Positions 32,568 through 41,073 of a DNA stretch of 64,000 bases are shown here, in pieces; within the stretch, counting starts at the first letter, position 1; the number at the start of each line of letters is the position of its first letter. The DNA is taken from positions 4,464,001 through 4,528,000 of the forward strand of contig NZ_FXBL01000004.1 in assembly GCF_900177325.1 (NCBI RefSeq), in the 5' to 3' direction. The position numbers were made by a program, and so were the translations under genes. The notes beneath the pieces are model-generated. The model made no database searches, was not told where the DNA came from, and saw only the letters and a program-made list of their open reading frames with translations. The DNA is from Mesorhizobium australicum. Its GTDB lineage: Bacteria; Pseudomonadota; Alphaproteobacteria; Rhizobiales; Rhizobiaceae.

Positions 32568-34576
32568 AGGACCACCTCCATGGTGAGGTTACCTGTTTTG
32601 TCGGCAGTCACCCGGTCGCCCGGCGGCACGACGACGGTGGACCATTCGTCCTCGATGACGAGCGGCCCCTCGATCGTGACGCCGATCGGAAGACGCCGGC
32701 GATGGCGTACGGGGACGTCGAAGGTTGCCCCGCTCTCGAACGTCACCTGGCGGGAGCCGAGTTCCGGTGCCGCTTCGACCTCGTCGTTCTCGATGACAGG
32801 CGCTTCGCGGGCGTCCTTCCGGGGGGCCGAGACTTCAATTCGCAGCGAGGCAAGCTCCCACGGCTCGCCGGTGGAATAACCGTAGAGCGCCTCGTGTGCC
32901 TGCTCGAACTGCCGGTTCAACCGGTCGCGGTCGTCGAGGGCCGGATCGCGGATCGGCGTCTCGTAGCTCTGGCCGCTGTAGCGGATTCCGGCCGTGATGG
33001 AGACGTCGAGACTTTCCTTCTCGTGGCCGGCTTCGATCACCGCCGTCGACAAGGCGTCGGTTTCCGCGGCGACCGCCTTGTGCAGTGTGCAAGCGTCCCA
33101 CGCCGTCGACTTCATGCCAATCGTGGTCTGTCGCGAATAGCTCATCGTCGCCTCGACGCATCCAAGCGCGGAGAAGCCGGACGAAAAGGCCGGAATCGTG
33201 ACATGCGAGATGCCGCACAGGCGGGCGACTTCGGCCACGTGCATCGGGCCGGCGCCGCCGAAGGCGACGAGGCCGAACTCGCGGATGTCGCGGCCACGCT
33301 CCACGGTGGCGCGGCGCAGCGCCCGCGCCATGTTGGAATGCACGACCTTGGCAATTCCGGTTGCCGCCTCGCGCATGGACACGCCCATCGCCTCGGCCAG
33401 CGGCCTGACCGCGCCTTCGGCTGCGGCCCGGTCGAGCACGACCGATCCGCCAAGCGTGCGCGACGGATTGAGATAGCCGAGGATGAGATCCGCGTCGGAC
33501 ACCGTGGGCAGGTCGCCGCCTTTGCCGTAGCAGGCCGGTCCCGGCTCCGCTCCCGCGCTCTCGGGTCCGACAACGAGCGCTCCGCTGACGAGCCTGGCGA
33601 TGGAACCGCCGCCCGCGCCGATAGAATCGACCGACACCATCGGCATGCGGATGCGCTGCTCGCCCAGTTCCCGGTTCGCGGCGATCTCAGCGCGCCCGTT
33701 GACGATCAGGCAGACATCGGTGGTGGTTCCGCCCATGTCGAAGGTGATAGCATGGTCGATGCCCAGCCTCTGCGCCGCCTGCGAACTCGCCGCCACGCCG
33801 GCCGCCGGGCCCGACATGGCAAGCATCAGCGGACGCTCCGCAATGAGCGCGGGCGACGCCATGCCGCTTGCCGAGTGCATCAGGTGCAGCCGGCTGTGCC
33901 GGGGCTTGCGCTCATCGATCAGCGAGAGATGATGCTTGATCTTGGAGATCATCATCGCGTTCAGGATGGTCGTGTTCATCCGCTCGAACTCACGGAATTC
34001 CGGACTCACCTCATGCGACAGGCTGACATGCGGCAGCGCGGCCCGAAGTGCCGCGCCGAGACGCATCTCGTGGACGGGATTACGGAACGAATGGAGGAGG
34101 CAGACCGCTACCGTGTCGACCCCGGATGCGGCAACCTCGCCGACGACGCGCTCGATCTCGGCATCGGTGAGAGCCGTCGTGACTTCACCTTGCGCGTTCA
34201 GCCGCTCCTCGACCTCGAAGCGGAGTCCTGCCGGCACCAGCGGATGGGGGCGCGGCAGCAGGTCCATGCGATAGAGATGACGCCGCGCGCCGCGGGCGAT
34301 CTCGATCGTGTCGGAAAAGCCGGCGGTCGCGATGAGCGCGCAGGGACGGAAGCGGTGCTCGACGATGTCGTTCGTGACGATCGTCGTGCCGTGCACGATC
34401 TCGGCGATCTCGTCCCACTTGAGTTCGACAGCGGAGATCGCGTCGACAATGGCGCGGACGGGTTCCTGCGGCCGGCTCGGGACCTTGGCCGATCGCGGAG
34501 CCGCACCGTCGGGAGAGACCGCGATGACATCGGTGAAGGTGCCGCCGATGTCGATCCCAAGTCTCCAGCCGTACAT
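32564..34576 (-). CDS. hyuA: hydantoinase/oxoprolinase family protein, A subunit (second copy)
   Basis: This 670-residue HyuA-type ATPase subunit has the N-terminal phosphate loop DIGGTFTDVIAV and a second phosphate motif TFDMGGTTTDVCL. The start at 34576 (MYGWRLGIDIGG) is preferred, because GGAG lies at a suitable distance; in-frame ATGs at 34582 and 34600 remain possible. It is the first gene of the module 2 operon, followed by hyuB, the binding protein, two permeases and two ATPases, so hydrolase and importer are made together. Confidence 0.92.
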   Translation of the reverse strand: MYGWRLGIDIGGTFTDVIAVSPDGAAPRSAKVPSRPQEPVRAIVDAISAVELKWDEIAEIVHGTTIVTNDIVEHRFRPCALIATAGFSDTIEIARGARRHLYRMDLLPRPHPLVPAGLRFEVEERLNAQGEVTTALTDAEIERVVGEVAASGVDTVAVCLLHSFRNPVHEMRLGAALRAALPHVSLSHEVSPEFREFERMNTTILNAMMISKIKHHLSLIDERKPRHSRLHLMHSASGMASPALIAERPLMLAMSGPAAGVAASSQAAQRLGIDHAITFDMGGTTTDVCLIVNGRAEIAANRELGEQRIRMPMVSVDSIGAGGGSIARLVSGALVVGPESAGAEPGPACYGKGGDLPTVSDADLILGYLNPSRTLGGSVVLDRAAAEGAVRPLAEAMGVSMREAATGIAKVVHSNMARALRRATVERGRDIREFGLVAFGGAGPMHVAEVARLCGISHVTIPAFSSGFSALGCVEATMSYSRQTTIGMKSTAWDACTLHKAVAAETDALSTAVIEAGHEKESLDVSITAGIRYSGQSYETPIRDPALDDRDRLNRQFEQAHEALYGYSTGEPWELASLRIEVSAPRKDAREAPVIENDEVEAAPELGSRQVTFESGATFDVPVRHRRRLPIGVTIEGPLVIEDEWSTVVVPPGDRVTADKTGNLTMEVVL

Positions 34577-35023
34577 ACGCATCTCCGAACCGACTTCCAT
34601 TTTTCGAAACTTTTTTCCTTTTTTTCGAATATCCAGTTTTCCGGTGATTGTGTCAACCGGATGATTTGAACGCCGGACGGCACTGCTTGCAGCGGACCGG
34701 CGGAAGACGTTGTGACGGGGAAGCCGAGCGCGATTCATCGCCCCGGCTCCGCTGGACGGAGACGGCGTTCGAACGGCGCCTAGGCAATGTGCTTGCCGCA
34801 ATGTCCTGTTCCCCGACCTGCCGCATCCCGACGCGGGAACGCCGACAGAGATCGTTTCATTATTTGACCTCAGATTTCACTCGACCCCTTCGAGAGTCAA
34901 GGCGGCCGAGCACTTTAGGAGTTCATTTTGTGAATTTTCGTTTCAAATAATGAAGCGAGATTGCAATATGTGCATTCCCGAGGCATGCTGCCGTGGTAGT
35001 TGCATCGCTTGGAAACAGTGAAA
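34577..35023. promoter_or_regulatory. divergent intergenic region between hyuA and the MaoC gene
   Basis: This 447-bp region has no recognisable gene. The part next to hyuA (about 34600-34640) is AT-rich with two TTTTTCGAA-type runs, and the part next to the MaoC gene (34850-34960) is also AT-rich. CTCGA-N5-TCGAG lies at 34880-34894. Promoters for both divergent operons must be here, but I could not fix -35/-10 boxes. Confidence 0.45.
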
Positions 35024-35854
35024 ATGCCCCTCGATCCCCACCGACTGCTCAATCTGGAACTGCCGGTTCGCCGCTATTCCTACGAGGATCGCGAGCCGAT
35101 GCTCTATGCGCTGGCGGTAGGAGCGGGCGCCACCGACCTCGGCTTCGTCTATGAGCGCGATCTCAAGGTCATACCGAGCTTTGTGCAGGTCGCGGGCTAT
35201 GATGATTCCTGGCTCGGTGCCGGAGGCATTGACCTGCAGCATGTCGTCCACGGCAGTCTCGACATCGAATTCTTCGACTGCTTCGACGCGGCGGGCGTGG
35301 CCGAGATACGGACCCGGATCGCGGGCCTGAGCGACAAGGGCGAGGGCCGCGGCGGCATCGTGCATCAGCTGATGGAGATTTCGCAGCGCGGCCGCCCGGT
35401 GGCCAACAGCCTCTCCAGCCTCTTCGTGCGCGGCGCCGGCGGCTTCGGCGGCGACCGCGGCCGCCAGCCCGATGCCGTCGCCATGCCTGAAGGCGAGCCG
35501 CATGCTGTCGTCGAGGTCGGCACCGCCGCCAACCAGGCTGCCCTGTTCCGGCTGCTCGGCGACAGGAATCCACTCCATATCGATCCGGCATTCGCCAAGG
35601 CGGCCGGCTTCGAGACGCCGATTCTTCATGGCGCCGCGACCTTCGGCGTTGCCTGCCTGACCGTTCTCAAGACCTTCTGCGACGGGGAGCCGAGCCGGAT
35701 GAAACGCTTCGCCGCCCGCTTCTCGGGGCCCGTCTTCCCCGGCGAGACGCTTGTTTTCTCGTTTTGGCAGACAGGCACCGAGATCCGCTTTCGCGCGTCG
35801 GCCAAGGAGCGCAATTCGCCGGTGCTCGACGGCGGTCGCACGACGATCGGCTGA
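35024..35854 (+). CDS. MaoC family dehydratase ((R)-specific enoyl-CoA hydratase type)
   Basis: This 276-residue double-hotdog protein resembles the hydratase-2 domain of peroxisomal multifunctional enzyme. The N-terminal half contains YALAVGAGATDLGFVYE, typical of this group, and the C-terminal half has the catalytic hydratase motif GDRNPLHIDPAFAKAAGF with ILHG after it. It would add water to an enoyl-CoA to give an (R)-3-hydroxyacyl-CoA. The ATG at 35024 is preferred over 35000. It leads the cluster, followed by an SDR that could oxidise the hydroxyacyl product. A large open frame on the opposite strand is a shadow. Confidence 0.9.
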   Translation: MPLDPHRLLNLELPVRRYSYEDREPMLYALAVGAGATDLGFVYERDLKVIPSFVQVAGYDDSWLGAGGIDLQHVVHGSLDIEFFDCFDAAGVAEIRTRIAGLSDKGEGRGGIVHQLMEISQRGRPVANSLSSLFVRGAGGFGGDRGRQPDAVAMPEGEPHAVVEVGTAANQAALFRLLGDRNPLHIDPAFAKAAGFETPILHGAATFGVACLTVLKTFCDGEPSRMKRFAARFSGPVFPGETLVFSFWQTGTEIRFRASAKERNSPVLDGGRTTIG

Positions 35855-35892
35855 TCGCAACAACTTCCCAACACCAACAGGACATTCGCAGG

Positions 35893-36678
35893 ATGAGCTC
35901 ATCTGACTATTGGAGTTCGCGGCGCGCCATCGTCACGGCAGGCGCCTCGGGCATCGGACTGGCGATCGCGACGGCGCTGCGCGATGCGGGAACCAATGTC
36001 TGGGTCTGCGACATCGCCGAGGAGCAGCTCGCGCGGCCCGAGATCACCGACCGGGGAATCAAGGCGCGTCTCTGCGATGTGTCCGACGCGGCGTCGGTCA
36101 ACGCCTTTGTCGCTGAGGCGGCTGCCGACATGGGCGGCATCGACATCGTCATCAACAATGCCGGGATCGCCGGCCCTGCCGCACCGTTGCACGAACTCGA
36201 CTTCGAAGCGTGGAAGAAGACGTTCGACGTCAACGTGCACGGCCAGTTCCATGTCGCGCACGCGACGATTCCGCATCTCAAGGCGACCGGGCGGGGCGGC
36301 AGCATGGTCTGCATGGCCTCCGTCGCCGGCAAATACGCCTTTCCGCTGCGTTCGCCCTATGCAAGCTCGAAGGCCGCGGTGATCTCGATGGCCCGCTGCC
36401 TTTCGGTCGAGCTCGGCCCCGACCAGATCAGGGTCAATTCGATCGCGCCCGGCGTCGTCGCCGGCGACCGAATCCGCCGCGTCTTCACCGATCGCGCGGC
36501 CACCAAGGGCATCACGTACGAGGAAATGGAAGCACTGGCGCTCAGGGCCGTGTCGATGAAGACGATGGTCGAGCCGGACGAAATCGCCGCGCTGGTTCTT
36601 TATCTCTGCGGGCCGACGGGACGGCCGATCACCGGACAGTGCATGAGCATCTGCGGCGGACTGGAATATACGGAGTAA
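35893..36678 (+). CDS. short-chain dehydrogenase/reductase
   Basis: This 261-residue Rossmann-fold oxidoreductase has the cofactor motif TAGASGIG near the N-terminus, the NNAG motif, and a catalytic Ser with YASSK. An acidic residue after strand 2 (VCDIAEE) favours NAD(H). It likely oxidises the 3-hydroxyacyl-CoA or free hydroxy acid to the 3-keto compound, which the BKACE encoded 6 nt downstream would cleave. The start at 35893 lies 38 nt after the MaoC gene. Confidence 0.9.
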   Translation: MSSSDYWSSRRAIVTAGASGIGLAIATALRDAGTNVWVCDIAEEQLARPEITDRGIKARLCDVSDAASVNAFVAEAAADMGGIDIVINNAGIAGPAAPLHELDFEAWKKTFDVNVHGQFHVAHATIPHLKATGRGGSMVCMASVAGKYAFPLRSPYASSKAAVISMARCLSVELGPDQIRVNSIAPGVVAGDRIRRVFTDRAATKGITYEEMEALALRAVSMKTMVEPDEIAALVLYLCGPTGRPITGQCMSICGGLEYTE

Positions 36679-36684
36679 TCGATC

Positions 36685-37614
36685 ATGGCCGACAAGAAGA
36701 TCATCAGCTGCGCCATCACCGGCGCGACCCACACGCCCACCATGTCGCCCTACCTGCCGGTGACGCCCGACGCGATCATCGAGCAGGCCGTCGGGGCCGC
36801 GCAGGCCGGCGCGGCCATCCTCCATCTGCATGCCCGCGATCCGCAGACCCAGCGGCCCACGGCCGAGCTCGACATCTGGATGCACATCCTGAAGTCGATC
36901 AGCGCGCAGACCGACGCGGTCCTGAACATGACGACCGGCGGCTCGACCTTCATGTCGATCGAAGACCGCCTGCGCGCGCCGTTGGCCGCAGCCCCCGAAC
37001 TGTGCTCCTGCAACATGGGGTCGATGAACTTCGGCACCTACATGATGAAAGAGAAGTTCAAGGGCAAATGGAAGAACGACTGGGAGGAGGACTACCTCGA
37101 GGCCAGCCGCGGCGCGATCTTCCGCAACACCTTCGCCGACATCGAATACATCATGTCCAGTCTCGGCGAGAAGGGAACCCGCTTCGAGTTCGAGTGCTAC
37201 GATGTCGGCCACCTCTACAACCTCGCCCACATGCTCGACCGCGGCTTCGTCAAGCTGCCGATGTTCGTGCAGATCATCGTGGGCACGCTCGGCGGCATCG
37301 GACCGGGGCCGGAAAACCTCAACTTCATGAAGGAGACGGCCGATCGGCTGTTCGGCAAGGACTACCGCTGGTCGGTGCTGGCCGGCGGCAGGCACCAGAT
37401 GAACATGGCGACCATGGCCGCGACGATGGGCGGCAACGTCCGCGTCGGCCTGGAAGACAGCCTCTATGCCGGCAAGGGCAAGCTCGCGACCTCGAACGCC
37501 GAGCAGGTGCGGATGATCCGCACCGTCATGGAGAACCTGTCGATGGAGATCGCCTCGCCTGCCGAGGCGAGGCAGATGCTGGGTCTCAAGGGCGCGGACC
37601 AGGTGGCTTTCTGA
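36685..37614 (+). CDS. beta-keto acid cleavage enzyme (BKACE, DUF849)
   Basis: This 309-residue TIM-barrel zinc enzyme is of the Kce/BKACE family. It condenses a beta-keto acid with acetyl-CoA, giving acetoacetate and a CoA ester. The Zn ligands are seen in AILHLHARDP (about residues 45-54) with an N-terminal AITGATHTP segment; the C-terminal part has GGNVRVGLEDSLY, characteristic of the family. Members differ in the group on the keto acid (3-keto-5-aminohexanoate, dehydrocarnitine and others). It can stand in for a thiolase after the SDR step. A GC hairpin follows the gene. Confidence 0.92.
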   Translation: MADKKIISCAITGATHTPTMSPYLPVTPDAIIEQAVGAAQAGAAILHLHARDPQTQRPTAELDIWMHILKSISAQTDAVLNMTTGGSTFMSIEDRLRAPLAAAPELCSCNMGSMNFGTYMMKEKFKGKWKNDWEEDYLEASRGAIFRNTFADIEYIMSSLGEKGTRFEFECYDVGHLYNLAHMLDRGFVKLPMFVQIIVGTLGGIGPGPENLNFMKETADRLFGKDYRWSVLAGGRHQMNMATMAATMGGNVRVGLEDSLYAGKGKLATSNAEQVRMIRTVMENLSMEIASPAEARQMLGLKGADQVAF

Positions 37615-37629
37615 AATCGACGCGGGACC

Positions 37630-37658
37630 TCCGGCAGCGCCCGATGCGCGCTGCCGGA
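37630..37658. terminator. hairpin between convergent BKACE and IclR genes
   Basis: TCCGGCAGCGC (37630-37640) pairs perfectly with GCGCTGCCGGA (37648-37658) around a 7-nt loop in the 51-nt gap between convergent genes. It has no T tract, but the position is right for a bidirectional stop. Confidence 0.55.
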
Positions 37659-37665
37659 CGCAGCG

Positions 37666-38409
37666 TCAGTCGATACCGCCGAGCGCCTTGCTCAGCCGGT
37701 CGGCGTGATCGCGGACCGCTTTGCGGATCTTGTCGAGATGCGGCGGCTTGGCCCGGCTCGTCGGCAGCGAGATGCCGATGACCCCAAGCAGCGCGCCATC
37801 GACGCCGTGGATCGGTGCGGACACGCCGCTGACGCCGATCGCATACTCGTCATAGGCTTCCGCGACGCCCGTCTCCCTCGCCGCTTCGATCTCCTTGCGC
37901 AGGGCCGGCAGGGTCGTGATCGTCTTGTCGGTGAATTTGCGCAGGCGCGGCAGCTTGGGAAGCAGGTTTTCCATATCGCCCATCAGGAGCGCCTTGCCGA
38001 GGGACGAGCAATGGATCGGCGTGCGGCTTCCGAGCACAGACATGGTCTGCACCGCCTGGGCCGATTCGCGCTTGTCGATGATGACGACGTCCACGCCCTC
38101 CAGAACGGCCAGCACCGCCGTCTCCTCGATCTCGCGCTCCAGTTCCTCGAGATGCCGCCGGGTCCAGGCGCGCAGGTCGAAATTGCGGAAGGCGCGAACG
38201 CCGATCGCCCACATGCGCGTCGTCAGCATGTAGCGGCTGCTGTCACTTTCCTGGCGCACATAGCCCAGCTGAGACATCTTCTCGAGCAGACGATAGGTCG
38301 TGCTCTTGTTCATGTTCAGCGCACGCGACAGGTCGACCAGCTTCACCGGCTCTCCATAGGTCGACAGCAGCTCCAGTACCTTCAGCGCCTTCTCAACTGT
38401 AGTCGACAA
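37666..38409 (-). CDS. IclR family transcriptional regulator
   Basis: This 247-residue regulator has a winged helix at about 1-65 (LVDLSRALNMNKSTTYRLLEKM) and the IclR effector domain with RTPIHCSSLGKALL, typical of ligand binding at the Cys/Ser pocket. It probably controls the surrounding CoA-dependent cluster. It is convergent with the BKACE gene and in the same direction as the rhodanese gene upstream, with a 153-nt gap between them that holds nothing I recognise. Confidence 0.92.
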   Translation of the reverse strand: MSTTVEKALKVLELLSTYGEPVKLVDLSRALNMNKSTTYRLLEKMSQLGYVRQESDSSRYMLTTRMWAIGVRAFRNFDLRAWTRRHLEELEREIEETAVLAVLEGVDVVIIDKRESAQAVQTMSVLGSRTPIHCSSLGKALLMGDMENLLPKLPRLRKFTDKTITTLPALRKEIEAARETGVAEAYDEYAIGVSGVSAPIHGVDGALLGVIGISLPTSRAKPPHLDKIRKAVRDHADRLSKALGGID

Positions 38410-38562
38410 TCCCCGTCCTCCTCCCGATGGCGATGCGCCGCGCCCGGCGTCGATGAAGAACCGCCACGATCACTCGCCCCGAACCATTCTTTTCCCGATC
38501 CGCGAACCGATTGCAATGCGAGGGGCGGGCCGCGATCGGCCGCTGTCCCCTCGGGCGGAACC

Positions 38563-38961
38563 TCATTCCGGCATGTCCACACGGCCGCCGGCCGCCTTCC
38601 AGGCGCTGATGCCGCCGGCGATGTGGCGGACCGGCGAAAGGCCCATGTCCTGCGCCGTCTTTGCAGACAGCGCCGAGCGCCAGCCGGAGGCGCAGTAGAA
38701 GACGAAGGTCTTGTCCTGCTGGAAGACCTCCTTGGCGTAGGGGCTGTCCGGATCGATCCAGAATTCGAGCATGCCGCGCGGGCAATGGAACGCGCCGGGA
38801 ATCTTGCCGTCGCGCTTGAGTTCCCGCGGGTCGCGCAGGTCCACCAGCACATAGTCCTCATTGCCCAGAAGCGTGATCGCCGTAGCCGCGTCGATCGCTT
38901 CGACCTCTGCGTTCGCACGCTCCAACAGCGCCTTGTATCCGGTCGTGATCGTGGACGGCAT
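38563..38961 (-). CDS. rhodanese-like domain protein
   Basis: This 132-residue single-domain sulfurtransferase has a rhodanese fold with DYVLVDLRDPRE and the active-site loop FYCASGWRSA with the catalytic Cys. It moves sulfane sulfur from a donor to an acceptor thiol or cyanide. The ATG at 38961 has GAAGAG upstream. Its position beside a PLP C-S-lyase-type gene cluster suggests handling of sulfide or persulfide released from a substrate. It is divergent from the first acyl-CoA dehydrogenase gene. Confidence 0.9.
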   Translation of the reverse strand: MPSTITTGYKALLERANAEVEAIDAATAITLLGNEDYVLVDLRDPRELKRDGKIPGAFHCPRGMLEFWIDPDSPYAKEVFQQDKTFVFYCASGWRSALSAKTAQDMGLSPVRHIAGGISAWKAAGGRVDMPE

Positions 38962-39132
38962 CTTCTCTTCCTTTCCCGTTCCTCGTCGTTTTTCGCGCTC
39001 GTGAGCCACGGTAACAGACCCGTGGCCGCTTGACAGGCGCATCAAAATACAAAATCATAGTTCATATAATAAAACAACTTCCGGATCGGCCTCTCCCTGC
39101 ACGCCTCCGCATTCGACAAGGATTTCAGTGCC
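38962..39132. promoter_or_regulatory. AT-rich divergent promoter region, rhodanese / acyl-CoA dehydrogenase
   Basis: These 171 bases are AT-rich between 39036 and 39080 and contain TATAAT at 39065-39070, 63 nt before the acyl-CoA dehydrogenase start. TTGACA is at 39030-39035 but is 29 nt away, too far to be its -35. It presumably holds the main promoter of the coupled operon 39133-48187. Confidence 0.5.
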
Positions 39133-40290
39133 ATGCCCCCACTCCTGAGCGACGAGCAGACGATGATCGCGGAAGGCGTCCGCGCGTTCGTCCAGGCCGA
39201 ACTCCAGCCGCATGAGGCACTGGTGGAGAAGCTCGATTCGGTGCCGGACGACCTGTTTCGCGAGATCCAGAAGAAGGCGATCACCGCCGGCTACTACGCG
39301 CTCAACATGCCGGAGGAGCACGGCGGCGGCGGTCTCAACGCCAGCCAGCGCTGCGTGGCGGAGATCGAGTTCGGCCGCACCAGCCGGGCGCTCGCTGTCA
39401 TCTGCAACCGCCCCGCGCCGATCCTGAAATCATGCGTCGGCGACCAGATCGAGACCTATCTGAAGCCGGTAATCACCGGCGAGCGCTGGGAGTGCTTCGC
39501 GCTCACCGAGCCGGGCGCCGGGTCGGATGCGCGCGCCATCACCACGCGTGCCGTGCGCGACGGAGACGACTTCGTCATCAATGGCACCAAGCAGTTCATC
39601 ACCATGGCGATGCGGGCGGACTTCATCATTCTGTTCGCCGTGACCGGTATCGACAGCACCCCGAAGGGTGAAAGCAAGCGCATTACCGCCTTCCTCGTCG
39701 ACAAGGACACGCCCGGCATCGAGGTCACCCCGCTCGACGTCGTGTCGAATCGCGGCATGAAGTCCTGCATCATCTCCTTCACCGACGTGCGCGTGCCGGC
39801 GCGCAACATCCTCGGCGGCGAAGGCAATGGCTTCGGCATCGCCAAGAGCTGGATCTTCTCGGGCCGCGTCATGCTGGCGGCCAACTGCATCGGGCTTGCC
39901 GAGCGCGCCATGAAGATCGCGGCGGAATGGGCAAATACGCGCACCGCATTCGGACAGCCGATCGGCCGTTTCCAGGGCACCGCCTTCAAGCTCGCCGACA
40001 TGGCGATGGAGATCCACGCCACGCGGCTGATGGTGCTCGACGGCGCGGCCAAGATGGACGCCGGCACGATCACCCAGCGCGAGGCCTCGCAGGTCAACCT
40101 GTTTGGCTCGGAGATGGCCGGCCGCGTCACCGACAATGCGCTTCAGATCATGGGCGGCATGGGCATCACCAAGGACATGCCGCTGGAGCGCTTCTGGCGC
40201 GACGCACGCGTCGAGCGCATCTGGGAAGGCACCTCGGAGATCCATCGCGACATCATCTCCAAGGACGTACTGCGGGAGTTCGCCGCATGA
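39133..40290 (+). CDS. acyl-CoA dehydrogenase
   Basis: This 385-residue FAD enzyme introduces an alpha,beta double bond into an acyl-CoA and passes electrons to ETF. It has the N-terminal helical domain, the FAD motifs FALTEPGAGSD and TKQFITMA, the RTAFGQPIGRFQ segment, and the C-terminal catalytic region ERIWEGTSEIHR with the Glu base. It is the first gene of a coupled series. Its stop overlaps the next start (ATGA). The chain or ring oxidised is unknown. Confidence 0.94.
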   Translation: MPPLLSDEQTMIAEGVRAFVQAELQPHEALVEKLDSVPDDLFREIQKKAITAGYYALNMPEEHGGGGLNASQRCVAEIEFGRTSRALAVICNRPAPILKSCVGDQIETYLKPVITGERWECFALTEPGAGSDARAITTRAVRDGDDFVINGTKQFITMAMRADFIILFAVTGIDSTPKGESKRITAFLVDKDTPGIEVTPLDVVSNRGMKSCIISFTDVRVPARNILGGEGNGFGIAKSWIFSGRVMLAANCIGLAERAMKIAAEWANTRTAFGQPIGRFQGTAFKLADMAMEIHATRLMVLDGAAKMDAGTITQREASQVNLFGSEMAGRVTDNALQIMGGMGITKDMPLERFWRDARVERIWEGTSEIHRDIISKDVLREFAA

Positions 40291-41069
40291 GTGCCGACCA
40301 GCGCATCAAGGTCACGCGCAACGGGGCGATCCTCGAGATCCTGTTCGACCATCCGCCCGCTCATGCGGTGAACCAGAAGTTCAGCCACGACCTGACGGCC
40401 GCCATCCAGCTTCTGGAGGACGATCCTGATCTGAGGGTGGCGATCGTCTCGGCCACCGGCGACAGGATGTTCTCGGCCGGATGGGACCTGAAGGCCGTCG
40501 CCGCCGGCGAGACCGGCGAGGATTTCGGACCTTACGGGTTCATGGGCCTGCAACGCACGAAGATGTCGAAGCCGGTGATCGCCGCGGTGAACGGCCTTGC
40601 CGTCGGCGGCGGCTTCGAGTTCTCGCTTTTCGCGACCCTCGTCGTCTGTGCGCCGCACGTCGAATTCGGCCTGCCCGAGCTGCAGCGCGGCTTCATTCCG
40701 GAAGCCGGCGGCCTCTGGCGGGCGCATCGCCGCCTGCCGCACAACGTGGCCTCCGAACTGCTCCTCACCGGGCGCCGGCTCACCGCCGAAGAGGGCCTGC
40801 GCCTCGGCTTCGTCAACCGGATCGTACCGCGCGAGAGCCTGATGGACACCGCCCGCGAGATGGCGGCCGGCATCGTCGCGTCGGCGCCGCTCGCCATCGC
40901 CGCCTATCTCGAAGTGCTGCGCGAGGTCGAGACGCTCTCCGACGCCGAGGCTTTCCAAAAACTCTATTCGGGCCTGCCCGCCCGCGATCGCATGCGGGCC
41001 TCCGACGACTTCGGCGAAGGGCCGCGGGCCTTTGCCGAGAAACGCGCCCCGCAGTGGAAAGGACGTTGA
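40287..41069 (+). CDS. enoyl-CoA hydratase/isomerase family protein
   Basis: This 260-residue crotonase has the oxyanion-hole segment FSAGWDLKAVAAGE and the second half-site VNGLAVGGGFEFSLFATL, followed by EFGLPELQRGFIPEAGG, where the two Glu positions of hydratases are retained. This resembles CaiD-type and general hydratases. It hydrates the enoyl-CoA made by the acyl-CoA dehydrogenase. The start overlaps the upstream stop by four bases. The longer frame from 39927 is not used. Confidence 0.92.
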   Translation: MSADQRIKVTRNGAILEILFDHPPAHAVNQKFSHDLTAAIQLLEDDPDLRVAIVSATGDRMFSAGWDLKAVAAGETGEDFGPYGFMGLQRTKMSKPVIAAVNGLAVGGGFEFSLFATLVVCAPHVEFGLPELQRGFIPEAGGLWRAHRRLPHNVASELLLTGRRLTAEEGLRLGFVNRIVPRESLMDTAREMAAGIVASAPLAIAAYLEVLREVETLSDAEAFQKLYSGLPARDRMRASDDFGEGPRAFAEKRAPQWKGR

Positions 41070-41073
41070 ACAG

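Noticed and set aside
30780..34669. Two long plus-strand open frames (699 and 655 codons) opposite hyuB and hyuA
   Set aside because: They have no recognisable domain and a composition typical of antisense frames in GC-rich DNA; the minus-strand genes have full-length family matches.
34943..35902. 319-codon minus-strand frame opposite the MaoC gene
   Set aside because: The plus-strand frame has the hydratase motif GDRNPLHID and family length; the opposite frame has no domain.
35899..37395. 498-codon minus-strand frame opposite the SDR and BKACE genes
   Set aside because: It crosses two well-supported genes and has antisense composition.
39030..39070. TTGACA and TATAAT as a sigma-70 promoter pair
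   Set aside because: The spacing is 29 bases, far outside 15-19; TATAAT alone is kept as a possible -10.
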